A DNA stretch of 64,000 nt from Cantharellus purpuraceus (taxonomy: Eukaryota; Basidiomycota; Agaricomycetes; Cantharellales; Hydnaceae): the NCBI GenBank assembly GCA_025174535.1, contig JALBUN010000045.1, forward strand, positions 434,001-498,000, written 5' to 3'. Of the stretch, positions 1 to 9,651 are shown piece after piece; position 1 is the first letter of the stretch, and every line of letters begins with the position of its first letter. Made by a program: the position numbers and the translations under genes. The notes beneath the pieces were generated by a model. The model saw nothing but the letters and a program-made list of their open reading frames with translations. It was not told the origin of the DNA and searched no databases.

Positions 1-470
1 CCACAACAAATGTCCCAAGAATCGGTTTCAAAACCCAATGATGCGATGCGTGGCTTCTGCCTTTTTTTTTGTTTGCATGATTTTGTTTTTCCCTCGACCA
101 GCGGTACATCACTCGGTGATTCCCTGGCCGATTTTGATGGGGGTATTTGGCCATCGCTGCACCCATCAACTAGTGGCGCTTTCTGCTGGCTTCAGTAAAC
201 AATTTCAACCGCTGCCTGCTTGGCACTGACCCTCTGCCAAGCATCTTAAACATCTGAGGCTATTTCCCAAAGCACTCCCTTCTGTCCAGTCGTACTTGCA
301 ACCAGCCTAACGATATGCAGAGTTTGTAGAAGAAACAGGACTAGTGTCAGGTGTTGCGTAGCGATGATAGTAATCATTATCAACCAGACTCTACGTTCCA
401 AGGTTTTACCAGTAAGCTGACAACATCGACGCGCCTGCGAAAACACTGCTAGGACGCACTACCCAGCTAA
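1..470. other. Unassigned stretch
   Basis: No gene, RNA or repeat that I can support. Short open frames on both strands show no recognisable domain. Confidence 0.4.
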
Positions 471-479
471 GTCGTCTTC

Positions 480-1174
480 ACCGAATTTGCCGTTTGCAAA
501 GCGAATATATGCCGGATGCTTGAGGCTGTCATCAAAAACAAATTGATAGTGGCCTCGACATTCTCCGAGACAAAACTGCCTCATAAGGTCAAGGATGTGA
601 GTTGGAAACTTCTCTGACGATGATACTGCAGGTTGCGACTTTAGATGTCTGATGAGCTGGGAATCAAAACTCGTATCTGGATGCCGTCAAGGGGTGGAAA
701 GACTAAGTTGAACAGCCTTGAGTAGGGTGGGATGCAAGGAATCCGTACCCCGTCGTTCCAAGTGAGTCAGTGGATCCGAAGGCATGTTTCTAGTACGTCT
801 CCAAGAAGCTGTTTGCGTTCTGTTGCAATGAAGGAAGCTTCTGCGATGGAAGGCTCTAAGTCATCAAGTATCCATTGTTCCGTCATAGATGGTCGGTAGA
901 ATGTAGGATGAATTACAAGTCGAGTCGTATACTGGCCTAGATGGGTGTCATTGCCGCGAGATACGACGTCGGTAGCAAGCAGCATTCTGCACATGGCGGA
1001 AGCGGAACTGCGCCCCAAATCTCTTCGAAAACTAGAGCAAGACAACTTCTTCTCCCAGGGCAATTCCTCTAGAGACATGTCATAGGGGGGATGTCTTCTT
1101 AACAATCTAGATTCATTGGATCCAGAGCACCCCCTCTCGCATGTTTTGGGTAAGACCACTTGTCGTTGCCTCAA
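480..1174 (-). pseudogene. Decayed F-box/LRR-like gene fragment, copy 1
   Basis: Reads on the minus strand as a hypothetical basidiomycete protein fragment with leucine-rich, F-box-family-like wording (for example the stretch around QYTTRLVIHPTFYRPSM). The open frame runs about 1174 to 767 and then breaks; homology to the next copy continues in other frames to about 480. It is a tandem relative of the fragment at 1460-1990: both share the segment that ends in a PSIAEAS-like motif and the segment with 'atcaaaaacaaa' on the plus strand. I infer an old tandem duplication in which both copies decayed. Family assignment (F-box/LRR) is a guess from composition and from the intact F-box gene at 43.6 kb; no function is claimed. 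Confidence 0.35.
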
Positions 1175-1459
1175 CTATTTCGAATATGTGTGGTGAACGT
1201 GAGAGGATATGGGGATGTTGAGGCTAGGCGTTGATCGGGAGCAATCAAGGGAAGTCATGCTGGAAAAGGTGGTATTCATCGGCCGTAAAAAATCGAATGA
1301 CTCCAAATTTGACGAAGAGTTCTAAACTTTAAGCAATGGGAATTGCTGAAATGCCAGATATTGTGGATCGATTATATCCACATGTTACCACGTTGAAGGT
1401 TCCTTCTTACTCAGTTCAGACCACCCCCGTGAGTCCATCACGACCGAAGTACGTACCGG

Positions 1460-1990
1460 TTAAAACGCTTCTGGAACTCTTTGAACGGCCATCTTGTCTT
1501 CACCAAACAAGGCATCCACAAAACATAAATGACGAACGCTCGCGGCAGCCATCAAAAACAAATGGATAGCAGCCTCGAAGTTGTAGAGAAGGTGTCCACA
1601 TAAGGTCAAGGATGTCAATTGTAAGATGTTGGGTGACGACATTGAAGATCCCCTTGAATGACTGATGAGCTGGGAGTCAACGTTGATATCGAGATATCGT
1701 AAAAAGGTAAACAGAGACAAGTTTGAAATGCCTGGAGTATGGAGGGGGCTAACGGAAGATTCCATTGGTTCCACGTAAGCGACTGAATCCGAAGGCATGC
1801 TCCTAGTAGGCTCACAATGCGAGAGGCCTCGGCGATGGAAGGGTGGGAGTCCGGCAATAACCATTGCACCTTTACAGGTTGCCGGCAGAACGTGAGGTGA
1901 ACCACAAGTCGAGTGGTGTACCGAGCAAGATTTGCGATGATACTTGGCCTTGTAGCGAACTGCGTTCTGTCCCGCTATGTACGTGGCGAA
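1460..1990 (-). pseudogene. Decayed F-box/LRR-like gene fragment, copy 2
   Basis: Minus-strand relative of the fragment at 480-1174. Its similarity to copy 1 runs through two overlapping frames: about 1905 to 1740 in one frame (ends near LLGACLRIQSL) and about 1810 to 1460 in another (SMPSDSVAYVEPMESS onward, leucine-rich). That switch implies at least one frameshift, so I call it a pseudogene. An alternative is a short intron at the junction, but no convincing donor/acceptor pair was seen. Confidence 0.35.
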
Positions 1991-2041
1991 AGCGAAAGCG
2001 TGCCGAAATTTCTTGAAACCAAAGCCTGACTACTGTCTGAG

Positions 2042-2593
2042 CTATTCGGGAGGTGCGTCATAACTTCCTCTAGGATATCCAAAGGCAATTCCCTCTAGAG
2101 GGGTTATGGCAGAGCGAATGTTCGAATCGTCCGAATATTCTAGTGGCGAGTCCACAAGGATGTCACCCTCTCTCAGACTGGGCGTCAGAACACTCCTCGT
2201 CGCGCTGACACTGCTTCGGTTGCTCACAGGACTTCTGCTGAAAACATGCTGTGACGTGTCCAGTGTCGACAATGAAATACCACTGGCACTAGTCGTTAGT
2301 GCGAAGTTTCTATCAATACCCCTTCGCCACCAAGAATGTGAGAGAGTTGCTAGGGATGTAGATGCGGTAACTTTACTAGCGGTCCTGAATAATGCATTTA
2401 CGAGCACAATCGTAAGTAAAACCGGGGCACAACACAGCAATATGGGTAGGATGATGAACAGCAGAATAAAGCCTATTACTGTGGCAATTAAAGGAAGGCA
2501 AACAGACAAACCGACACCCAGGCACATGAACATCACTCCCCAGATCTTTGTAGTGGGGCCCATAACGAGGGAATAGAAGATCGAGGGCGTCAC
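2042..2593 (-). CDS. Hypothetical membrane protein (183 aa ORF)
   Basis: Not recognised. The frame opens MTPSIFYSLVMGPTTKIW and has a strongly hydrophobic stretch at about residues 18-70 that could form two membrane helices, followed by a Ser/Thr-rich, probably cytosolic tail. A related fragment occurs at about 10.4 kb on the same strand (SYSIVIGPTTKLLGMIF there, against FYSLVMGPTTKIWGVMF here), inside a segmental duplication. The first Met may not be the true start, because the similarity at 10.4 kb extends upstream of it; this could be the last exon of a longer gene or a relic. Confidence 0.35.
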   Translation of the reverse strand: MTPSIFYSLVMGPTTKIWGVMFMCLGVGLSVCLPLIATVIGFILLFIILPILLCCAPVLLTIVLVNALFRTASKVTASTSLATLSHSWWRRGIDRNFALTTSASGISLSTLDTSQHVFSRSPVSNRSSVSATRSVLTPSLREGDILVDSPLEYSDDSNIRSAITPLEGIAFGYPRGSYDAPPE

Positions 2594-2766
2594 GCTTGAG
2601 GTACTATGGTTGCTTGGATAATAAGAGTTTGAAGGATTAAAGGCACAGCATCAGTTATAGAGCTGTTATAGACGGAAATGCAGTGACGGGCGCTATGTAG
2701 ATACTTCGCGCACAGAAGCGCTATAGCCAGTTTGCTGACTGAAAAAGTTAACAACCAAAGAGATCT

Positions 2767-2836
2767 ATCGAATCCACAACCTCGTGATTCCAGCAGCACA
2801 TCGTGGTGAGACGCATTGCTATTATGACCGGCGGCC
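2767..2836 (-). pseudogene. tRNA-Arg(ACG)-derived relic 1
   Basis: On the minus strand it starts GGCCGCC like the intact tRNA-Arg(ACG) at 10.6 kb and keeps the D-arm/A-box (CATAATAGCAATGCGTC) and the ACG anticodon region. The T-arm is degraded and the 3' acceptor strand that should pair with GGCCGCC is missing. It is therefore a relic, not a working tRNA. Confidence 0.65.
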
Positions 2837-2899
2837 GATATTAATGGAGTCCATATTGACACAAGTATGTCATTCAATTATATTGAGGGCTGGCACCCA

Positions 2900-2962
2900 T
2901 GGCAACCTCGCGATTCCAGGAGCACATCGTGGTGAGACGCATTGCTATTATGACTGGCGGCC
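2900..2962 (-). pseudogene. tRNA-Arg(ACG)-derived relic 2
   Basis: Second relic 126 bp from the first, nearly the same in sequence, again with the GGCCGCC 5' strand and D-arm but no usable T-arm or 3' acceptor. Flanking bases ('aagtatgtcattcaatta') are shared with relic 1, so the unit of tandem duplication is tRNA plus 5' flank. Confidence 0.65.
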
Positions 2963-3456
2963 GATATCAATGGGGTCCACAGACAAAAGTATGTCATTCA
3001 ATTACGTTGATGTTACAGAAAAAGGACTAGCACCCACGGTATAGTCGGTGACCCAACAATGATACCATGCGCCTCTCTTCCATGATGTCTCATTGGACAT
3101 GACGGAAACACGCCTCTCCTCCTCGTGGAACTGAGGCTCAGGAAAACCATTCTTTCGACGCTGGTGTTCAAAGATGTCTTAAAGAAATCTACATCTTTAT
3201 CCTTCACTTCTCTTAGGCGGATTATCACTGTGTAATATGAGATTTATTTGGTTTCTATATGTATGAATCCTTCCGCACCATTCCTTTGGCCGTCCTTGCG
3301 CAAGTTCTGTGACCAAGGCAATGAAACAAAACGCTCACTCCACTGGTTGCGCATTGGCGAGCGCTTCTAGAAGATTTCAGAGTTGCATCACCATGGAGTT
3401 GCTGACGCGGAAACCGGTGGCGAAACGGCAATCATCAGAAGGCATGTCATCTATTC

Positions 3457-3661
3457 TAACAACTTAGGCAGGCGGAGGCTGGAGTTCAGCAGAAAGAGCG
3501 TGTATTAAATACTAATGTGTTGGCAGAATACTACGGATTGCTTACCTGGAGTTCAGCAGAAAGAGCGTGAACTCCAGTAAGCGCTAGAAAATTGTTTATG
3601 GCCTGCCGAGTCGTGGACCCATAGGAGTCCACGTTGAGGGCGAGTCGTATGATCTTCGTCA
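3457..3661 (-). repeat. 3' LTR of the copia element
   Basis: 205 bp, identical to 7851-8055 as read. It contains a 22-bp direct repeat (ctggagttcagcagaaagag, then gcgtg; first copy from about 3479, second from 3547); the second copy sits in a hairpin, ctggagttca / tgaactccag, at 3547-3578. Confidence 0.95.
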
Positions 3662-3688
3662 CTCCCACTCGACGAGTGCTCAACGATG

Positions 3689-6600
3689 TCAACCTTCTCC
3701 CACTCCTAGTAGCTCCCTAAATTTTTCAAACGCGTCTCTGGGAAGTTGCTTGGTGAATATGTCGGCTAACATATCATTGGTAGAACAGTATTGTAAGTTG
3801 ACTTCGCCGCGATCTACTCGTTCTCGGATGAAGTGATGGCGGATATCAATATGTTTAGCACGTGTGTGGGTGACCGGGTTTCGTGCCAGTGCGATGCACC
3901 CTTGATTGTTGGCGTGAAGGACGGTGGCCGTGACCGGTGGATACCCCAGGTCTTCAAGTAAGGTTCGTAACCATATAGCTTCTTTTGTTGCGTTCGATGC
4001 AGCCATGTACTCAGCTTCTAATGTAGATAACGCGACCGTTGGCTGCTTCTTCGACGACCATGAGACTGATCCTCCGGCGACGTCAAACACGAAACCTCCC
4101 ACTGATCGGCGCGTGTCCGGGTCCTCGCCCCAGTTTGAATCGGACCAACCGACTATGTCTACGGATTCATGGGCTCTCTGCCCAAGCGCCAAGGTGAACT
4201 GAGCGGTCCCCTTCAGATACCGCATGACGCGCTTTGCAGCCTCTAGGTGAGCCTTTCCGGGGTTTCCTCCGAACTGCGAAACAAGGCTGACGGCAAATTG
4301 AATGTCAGGTCTCGTCTGTGTTGCGTATAGCAGGGATCCAACGATCTCAAGGTAAGAGAGACCGCTGGCATATCTGAGGTAAGCTGTGCGGTCCTCCTCT
4401 GTAGCAGGTGACTGCGAGGCTGACAAATTATGTTTGACAGCAAGCGGAGTGGCCACGGGTGCACAATCTTGCATACCAAACTTGGATAAGATCCTGGTGA
4501 TATAGGCCGTTTGATTCAGGGATATGGTGAGTTTCTTTCTATTGCGAGCGACTTGAACACCGAGTATATATTTCAGCTCACCGATGTCGGTAATATCGAA
4601 GATCTTCTGAAGTTCCGACTTGAACTCCTCAACCCTTTGGAGTGATTGTCCAGCAACGGCCATATCATCCACGTACACGAGTACCAGGAGTGCGATGGTG
4701 CCTTCCTCTCGGAGGATGTAGAGGCAATCGTCCGCCTGGCTCTTCTTAAAGTTGAGTCCAGTCATTGCCTTGTCCAGTCTAGTTTTCCACTGACGTCCTG
4801 CCTGCTTCAAGCCATAGAGCGCTTTCCTGAGCTTCCAGTACCAGCCTTCTTTACCCTCCTCTTTGATCCCTTCAGGTACTTCCATGTAGATCTCCTCATC
4901 GAGGTCACCCTGTAGGTAAGCACCGACTACGTCTATTTGATGCAACTCGAGGTCCTCATGAGCGACAATGGATAGGAGTGTGCGTAGCGTACTAAACTTT
5001 GCCACCGATGCAAACGTGTCATTGAAGTCCTGACCAGGCACCTGTGAGAATCCCTTTGCAACGATGCGTGATTTATGCTGAAGAAATGTGCCGTTTCCAT
5101 CATGTTTATTTTTGAAGATGATGCGGCTACCGACTGCCTTCCGGCCTTCCGGAAGCGTCTTGACCCACTCAAAGGTACCAGTTTGCTTCAACTGGTTATA
5201 TTCCTTCATAACTGACTCCTCCCACTGCTTTGAGTAGCGTGACTTCATGGCTTGGCGGTACGTTCGGGGTTCATCTGAGTATGCTATGAATGCACGGTGA
5301 GTTCTGCCAGTTGTTGTCACCGCCGCATCTATCTCATCCTCAGTTGCTGCAGTACCAAATTGCGTCGCTGGGTTTCGTGTTCGCGCAGGGTGGTTTCGCA
5401 GTGGCAGGTCAGCCCATCTATGCGATCGAGTTGGAGGTTGTCCATTAGGACCTGGTTCCAGGGAAGGCGGCACATGAGCATCTGCAGGGGTGTCTCGAGA
5501 GCTGTCTGTCTCAGATCCGTTCAGTGTCTCTTCATATGCCGGTAAGTTTTCTCTTCTTGGTTGGCTTGTATCCTCAGGCATTAACCGCTCAATCTCAGTG
5601 CGTGTGGGGGCAACTCCTCGCGTATCGATCACGGCAACATCCCCGGGGGTTTGGTCCTCTAGGAACCGTACATCCCTAGCTGTGATCAACTTTCCCGTCT
5701 CTATGTCTTCAAGGCGGTATCCCTTCGTCTCGTTAGCCCACCAACCTAGCAGGCGGCATTTGACAGAGGTGACTTCCAGTTTACCGCCACGCAATTTCTT
5801 CGGGACATTAACATAAGCGATAGATCCAAATGTTCGAAGGTGAGATATGTCGGGTTTAGTTCCCGACCAAGCTTGCAGTGGAACCATTCCTTTAAGAGCT
5901 GATGTATAGGAACAGCTGCGTATGTGGACCGCATATAGGAAGGCTTCCCCCCAATAGCGTAAGTCCATTTTCGCTGAGTGAAGCATACATCTGACCATGT
6001 CAAAGAAGATGGCAATTGCCCGTTCAGCGATCCCATTCTGTTCTGGTGAATATGGGACGGTCGTTTCTAAAACGACACCGTTGCGGCGGCAAAATGAATC
6101 AACAAGGTGTTTGGTGAACTCTGTACCATTGTCGCATCTAATCCGCTTCAGTAACTTGCCAGACTGTCGCTCTAACATAGCCACTGTTTCCTTCAGGGCA
6201 GTGCCAGCTTCGTCCTTCGATTGTAGGATCCGCCCTATTGGGAGCCGGCTTGAGACCTCAACAGCAATAAATGCGTATCTCATTCCACTCCAGGTCTCAA
6301 CTGACATCGGACCAGTGAGGTCAACTACGAGTAAGTCCATTTTTTTATATCGCGCGTTACTGGCCTTAGGGAATGGTAATCGGTGTGATTTGCCAAGTGC
6401 GCATCCTTCACACACGGGGTCATATTCTGTGAGCGATGATATGGTGAGTCCATCTACCAGGTTCTTCTGTGACATCTCTCGGATTGCGTCCAGGTGCAGA
6501 TGACCTAAGCGCCGGTGCCAAAGACGGAGGCTCCCACTCGTTGCGACGTATGTGGAGTGTCTTTGCATCTCAAGACAGTTGATGTGGTACAATGTACCAC

Positions 6601-7846
6601 TGTCACCGGTGAGTGATCCACGAAGCAGCTCATCTCCCTTCAGTGAAACTGATAGTCCGCTGTCATAGCTTGTAACCGAGGCACCCTCTCGCTGCAACTT
6701 GCCAAGACTGACCAAGTTTGCAGCGAGTGTGGGGATATGTAGGGCTCCAAGTAAAGTGATCGTGCGAAAACCTTTGGGTAAGATGCTTCTGAACTGAACT
6801 GAACCGTGACCAGCTACCGGGATACTGCGAGCATCCCCTACAGTGATCGTTTTGCGTGAGGTCGCAGGGGTGTAGGTGGTGAAGAAACTCCGGTCACAAA
6901 ACATGTGGGATGTCGCACCGCAGTCCAATATTAACTCGGCCGATGTAGGTGTTTCTCCTGCCATGAACACGTGTCCTATCTGACGTTCACCTAGTTCTTG
7001 CAGGTCATTAATGGTGAGGTTAGCTGTGCCTCCACCACTCCTTTTCTTCTTCTCTTCCTCTTCACGCTTGGGGCATTTGCTGACCCAGTGACCTTTCTCA
7101 TGGCAGTAACGACATTCATCATCAGGTTTCGGTTTAGCTCCGGTCTTCTTCTTTTTGCCATCACCACCGTTTTTCTTCCTGGTCAATAGGGCAGTTTCAC
7201 TGGACTTGCCTCTGGAGCGACGGTTGGCTTCAGCAATGAGTGTGCTGCTGACAGTTACGGAGGTGAGTTTTGATGATTCCAGACCAAACAGCTGGATTTT
7301 GATGATGTCCCAAGATTGGTTGTGAGGGAGTGAAAGGATGAGTGCTCGAGCGATGTGTATATCAGGGAGTGTTTCTCCCGCTGCTGTAATTTTCTGTCCG
7401 AGGTCGAGCATAGTAGCGATGTGATCAGCCATGGAGCTCGTCTCTACGTACTTCCGAGTATATAGTTCCTCGAAGTAGTAGTGGACATCTATCCGTTGCT
7501 GATTGGTCACGTACATGTCATGCCATGTGTCCCACATCTGCTTTGAAGTTTGGGCCTTCGAAACGTGCGGCCATTGAGAACTCTCAGTGGCGCCCTTCAT
7601 AAGACCCTGAGCCGCCTGATCGCGCAGCAACCAGTCCATGTGTTCCTTCCGTTCGAGTTTCCATTCTGTGGTAGCCACCTTTGCACCGGATGGCATTTCC
7701 GGACAAGTCTCCATACCATTGACTATGAGCCAAAGGTAGCGAGATTGCAATGCAGCTTGCATGTGCTCGGCCCAGAGTGAGTAGTTCTGGCCATTGAGCT
7801 TCGGAAATTTGAAGGCATGCGATTCTGATTCGCTGGCGGGGCCCAT
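3689..7846 (-). CDS. Ty1/copia Gag-Pol polyprotein
   Basis: Single 1385-residue frame, order Gag-PR-IN-RT-RH as in Ty1/copia. Gag begins with the copia-type KLNGQNYSLWAEHMQ motif (about residue 15) and has a CCHC knuckle CRYCHEKGHWVSKC (about 243-256). Aspartic protease: LDCGATSHM (about 307; Asp-Cys-Gly in place of the usual DSG/DTG). Integrase: HRRLGH...CEGCALGK zinc region, then Asp (DLTGPM, about 509), Asp (CDNGTEF, about 570) and Glu (EQNGIAE, about 604). Reverse transcriptase: LYGLKQAGRQW and VYVDDM (about 1059). RNase H: SDSNWGED (about 1236), STLEAEYMAAS, HIDIRHHF. No stop or frameshift was seen. The start ATG lies inside the primer-binding site; the stop lies 27 bp from the 3' LTR. 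Gag and Pol are in one frame, so their ratio must be set by something other than frameshifting. Confidence 0.95.
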   Translation of the reverse strand: MGPASESESHAFKFPKLNGQNYSLWAEHMQAALQSRYLWLIVNGMETCPEMPSGAKVATTEWKLERKEHMDWLLRDQAAQGLMKGATESSQWPHVSKAQTSKQMWDTWHDMYVTNQQRIDVHYYFEELYTRKYVETSSMADHIATMLDLGQKITAAGETLPDIHIARALILSLPHNQSWDIIKIQLFGLESSKLTSVTVSSTLIAEANRRSRGKSSETALLTRKKNGGDGKKKKTGAKPKPDDECRYCHEKGHWVSKCPKREEEEKKKRSGGGTANLTINDLQELGERQIGHVFMAGETPTSAELILDCGATSHMFCDRSFFTTYTPATSRKTITVGDARSIPVAGHGSVQFRSILPKGFRTITLLGALHIPTLAANLVSLGKLQREGASVTSYDSGLSVSLKGDELLRGSLTGDSGTLYHINCLEMQRHSTYVATSGSLRLWHRRLGHLHLDAIREMSQKNLVDGLTISSLTEYDPVCEGCALGKSHRLPFPKASNARYKKMDLLVVDLTGPMSVETWSGMRYAFIAVEVSSRLPIGRILQSKDEAGTALKETVAMLERQSGKLLKRIRCDNGTEFTKHLVDSFCRRNGVVLETTVPYSPEQNGIAERAIAIFFDMVRCMLHSAKMDLRYWGEAFLYAVHIRSCSYTSALKGMVPLQAWSGTKPDISHLRTFGSIAYVNVPKKLRGGKLEVTSVKCRLLGWWANETKGYRLEDIETGKLITARDVRFLEDQTPGDVAVIDTRGVAPTRTEIERLMPEDTSQPRRENLPAYEETLNGSETDSSRDTPADAHVPPSLEPGPNGQPPTRSHRWADLPLRNHPARTRNPATQFGTAATEDEIDAAVTTTGRTHRAFIAYSDEPRTYRQAMKSRYSKQWEESVMKEYNQLKQTGTFEWVKTLPEGRKAVGSRIIFKNKHDGNGTFLQHKSRIVAKGFSQVPGQDFNDTFASVAKFSTLRTLLSIVAHEDLELHQIDVVGAYLQGDLDEEIYMEVPEGIKEEGKEGWYWKLRKALYGLKQAGRQWKTRLDKAMTGLNFKKSQADDCLYILREEGTIALLVLVYVDDMAVAGQSLQRVEEFKSELQKIFDITDIGELKYILGVQVARNRKKLTISLNQTAYITRILSKFGMQDCAPVATPLAVKHNLSASQSPATEEDRTAYLRYASGLSYLEIVGSLLYATQTRPDIQFAVSLVSQFGGNPGKAHLEAAKRVMRYLKGTAQFTLALGQRAHESVDIVGWSDSNWGEDPDTRRSVGGFVFDVAGGSVSWSSKKQPTVALSTLEAEYMAASNATKEAIWLRTLLEDLGYPPVTATVLHANNQGCIALARNPVTHTRAKHIDIRHHFIRERVDRGEVNLQYCSTNDMLADIFTKQLPRDAFEKFRELLGVGEG

Positions 7847-7850
7847 AACC
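7839..7850 (-). promoter_or_regulatory. Primer-binding site (initiator tRNA-Met, internal half-tRNA type)
   Basis: Element-strand GGTTATGGGCCC directly follows the 5' LTR. Eukaryotic initiator tRNA-Met has GGGCCCATAACC in its anticodon stem-loop, so this is a 12-base match to an internal tRNA segment, as in Drosophila copia and yeast Ty5. The ATG here is the complement of the CAU anticodon and is also the first codon of Gag (MGP...). Confidence 0.85.
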
Positions 7851-8055
7851 TAACAACTTAGGCAGGCGGAGGCTGGAGTTCAGCAGAAAGAGCGTGTATT
7901 AAATACTAATGTGTTGGCAGAATACTACGGATTGCTTACCTGGAGTTCAGCAGAAAGAGCGTGAACTCCAGTAAGCGCTAGAAAATTGTTTATGGCCTGC
8001 CGAGTCGTGGACCCATAGGAGTCCACGTTGAGGGCGAGTCGTATGATCTTCGTCA
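7851..8055 (-). repeat. 5' LTR of the copia element
   Basis: 205 bp, identical to the 3' LTR. It should carry the element promoter; I did not find a clear TATA box. The same 22-bp internal repeat and hairpin are present. Confidence 0.95.
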
Positions 8056-8060
8056 TATTC

Positions 8061-8256
8061 CTTCCGAGTCGCCAAACATCTTTGGGTCAATAAAAGGAAT
8101 CAGACCGGGTGTTCCAATAGCAGATATCCCAAGTTGAGTACTGACACAGTCTTCGTCTGCTTCATAATCGTGGCTTGATTCATCCAGGTCCCACACACCA
8201 GACCCACCATGATTCTCACAATGCGTCCTCCAGATCTTGGAATATATGAGGCTCAA
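8061..8256 (-). pseudogene. Host ORF fragment cut by the copia insertion
   Basis: A minus-strand frame (SHDYEADEDCVSTQL..., ending FGDSEGI) runs straight into the target-site duplication and is stopped by the TGA of the LTR. If the element and one TATTC are removed in thought, the frame continues for about 20 more codons through 3456-3390 before a natural stop. The acidic composition looks coding, but I do not recognise a family and the 5' part upstream of 8256 is unclear. Confidence 0.4.
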
Positions 8257-9060
8257 GAGATGGAAGTAGAACGCGGCATGGTGATTACAGTCGCGTCATA
8301 TTTGAAAGATCTGACGGGAGTTCTCAACGCATTGAACCGTTTGGCGAATTTCTGCGAAGAAGGGAGAAGATCTTCCTACGTTCATATGACGAAATGCTCT
8401 TCCCATACAAGCCGCTATTGCAAGCTGATTTGCTCGCCGGGCTCTCCAGATTATTCAGCCTAGCGCTTGGAGACAGCTCAGAAGGGCTCTGTAAGGAAAA
8501 GGGGCATTTGCAGGATTATGGTCTGACACTGGTCGTCTTGCGAGGACGGAAACAGCATTCACCGGCGGGACAGGAACAAACTTCCCATCCGGAAAGTAAA
8601 GACTATATCTTACTCTGCATATACAATCCAACGTATCGATTGTGTCCTAGCTGTGCCACTCTTCGATGTGAGCTCGCTTATTTGGTAGTGATCTTCTGTT
8701 TCATGTCAACAATACTTAGTTGTGCATCTTAATAGAAATGGCTTCACTGTGTGTTCGATACCCCTAAATCCTCTCATTGACCTCCCTCATTCGACCGGTG
8801 TCAAGTGTCCGAACTACCAGCATGGTCTCGGAGAATGATATTACATTGTGTCAATTCTTACCTCCGATCGTCAGTTGTCGACGCTGGTATCGGAGTTCTA
8901 CCAACATATTTGCAAATCAGGGACAACGTTTTTTAATTTCGTTCCCCAGAATAGTTCGTGTTTTTATCCTACATTTGTACGGGTGACCCACCATCAAAAG
9001 TATGTGACTTCTGTCGGTCAGGTCTACTTAGTTGGCAGACTCTAGGAATAAAATTCCGAT
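8257..9060. other. Unassigned stretch
   Basis: Open frames near 8209-8732 on the plus strand have no recognisable domain or splice structure. From about 9060 the sequence becomes homologous to the upstream region of the I66 gene at 12.9 kb. Confidence 0.4.
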
Positions 9061-9651
9061 GCATGCGCGAAGTTGAACGCCAATTCTTCATCCATGCTTC
9101 CCTGTAGTAATGTAGATTTTTTGGTGACCAAAAATGATGACTATTTTGCAGGATGGCAACATGAAGCGACTGCCAGTGGCATGGTCCGAGTCGGAAACCA
9201 CACCACTCAAGAGTCAATACATAATAGGGATGCAGGTGGCAAACATCTGTGATTATAATCATTGTGAGCTCACTTGCTGCCTCGCCTACCTGCACCGCAC
9301 ACGCAATACCAGTAGTTCTCAAATATGAAATATACTGATTCCCCTCAGCGAAGATTAGTCGAAAGTGAAAGGTGAAGATGTCACGGGCTTACAGCAGAAT
9401 CTGGCACAGAAATGAGTGCTGCATAGCATGGAGTAACACTGGTAATGCAACAGAAGAGAAGAATCTTTCGACTCCGGGCACCTCTCAACTTCTAACACGT
9501 TCCCCAGAGGTGTCAGGTTTTCACCTTCCATTCTATACAAACCTACCCTGGCACACAGTCTTGCACGCAGTTACAAACGATAAAAATCTTCGGTTCAGCC
9601 CTCCGCATCACTCCTCACCGGACTCATACCTGGTATCCGAACGAAAACAAC

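Larger units (their letters stand above)
2590..3400. repeat. Segmental duplication, copy A (partner at 10.4-11.33 kb)
   Basis: This stretch and 10400-11330 share the same order of diverged blocks: membrane-protein fragment, tRNA-Arg-derived sequence, a block around 'acccaatgata', a block around 'gacgctggtgttcaa', 'tatcactgtgtaatatga', and 'ttctgtgaccaaggcaatga'. Divergence is visible in every block, so the duplication is not recent. In this copy the tRNA part is degenerate and doubled; in the partner a complete tRNA gene remains. Confidence 0.7.
3457..8055 (-). mobile_element. Complete Ty1/copia LTR retrotransposon
   Basis: Element of 4.6 kb on the minus strand, bounded by 205-bp LTRs (7851-8055 is the 5' LTR, 3457-3661 the 3' LTR) that I read as identical base for base. 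LTRs run TGACGAAG...GTTGTTA on the element strand. The insertion is flanked by a 5-bp target duplication TATTC (3452-3456 and 8056-8060). Just inside the 5' LTR is GGTTATGGGCCC, complementary to the anticodon stem-loop of initiator tRNA-Met, the half-tRNA primer known from copia and Ty5. A purine tract GAGTGGGAG lies next to the 3' LTR (3662-3670). One long intact polyprotein frame lies between. Identical LTRs, clean duplication and open frame indicate a very recent, possibly still active copy. Confidence 0.95.

Noticed and set aside
2106..2576. 156-aa plus-strand frame opposite the membrane-protein ORF
   Set aside because: It is the antisense of the hydrophobic minus-strand frame; its wording mirrors that frame and shows no domain.
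2767..2962. Two functional tRNA genes
   Set aside because: Both lack a pairable 3' acceptor strand and an intact T-arm; only the copy at 10.6 kb folds fully.
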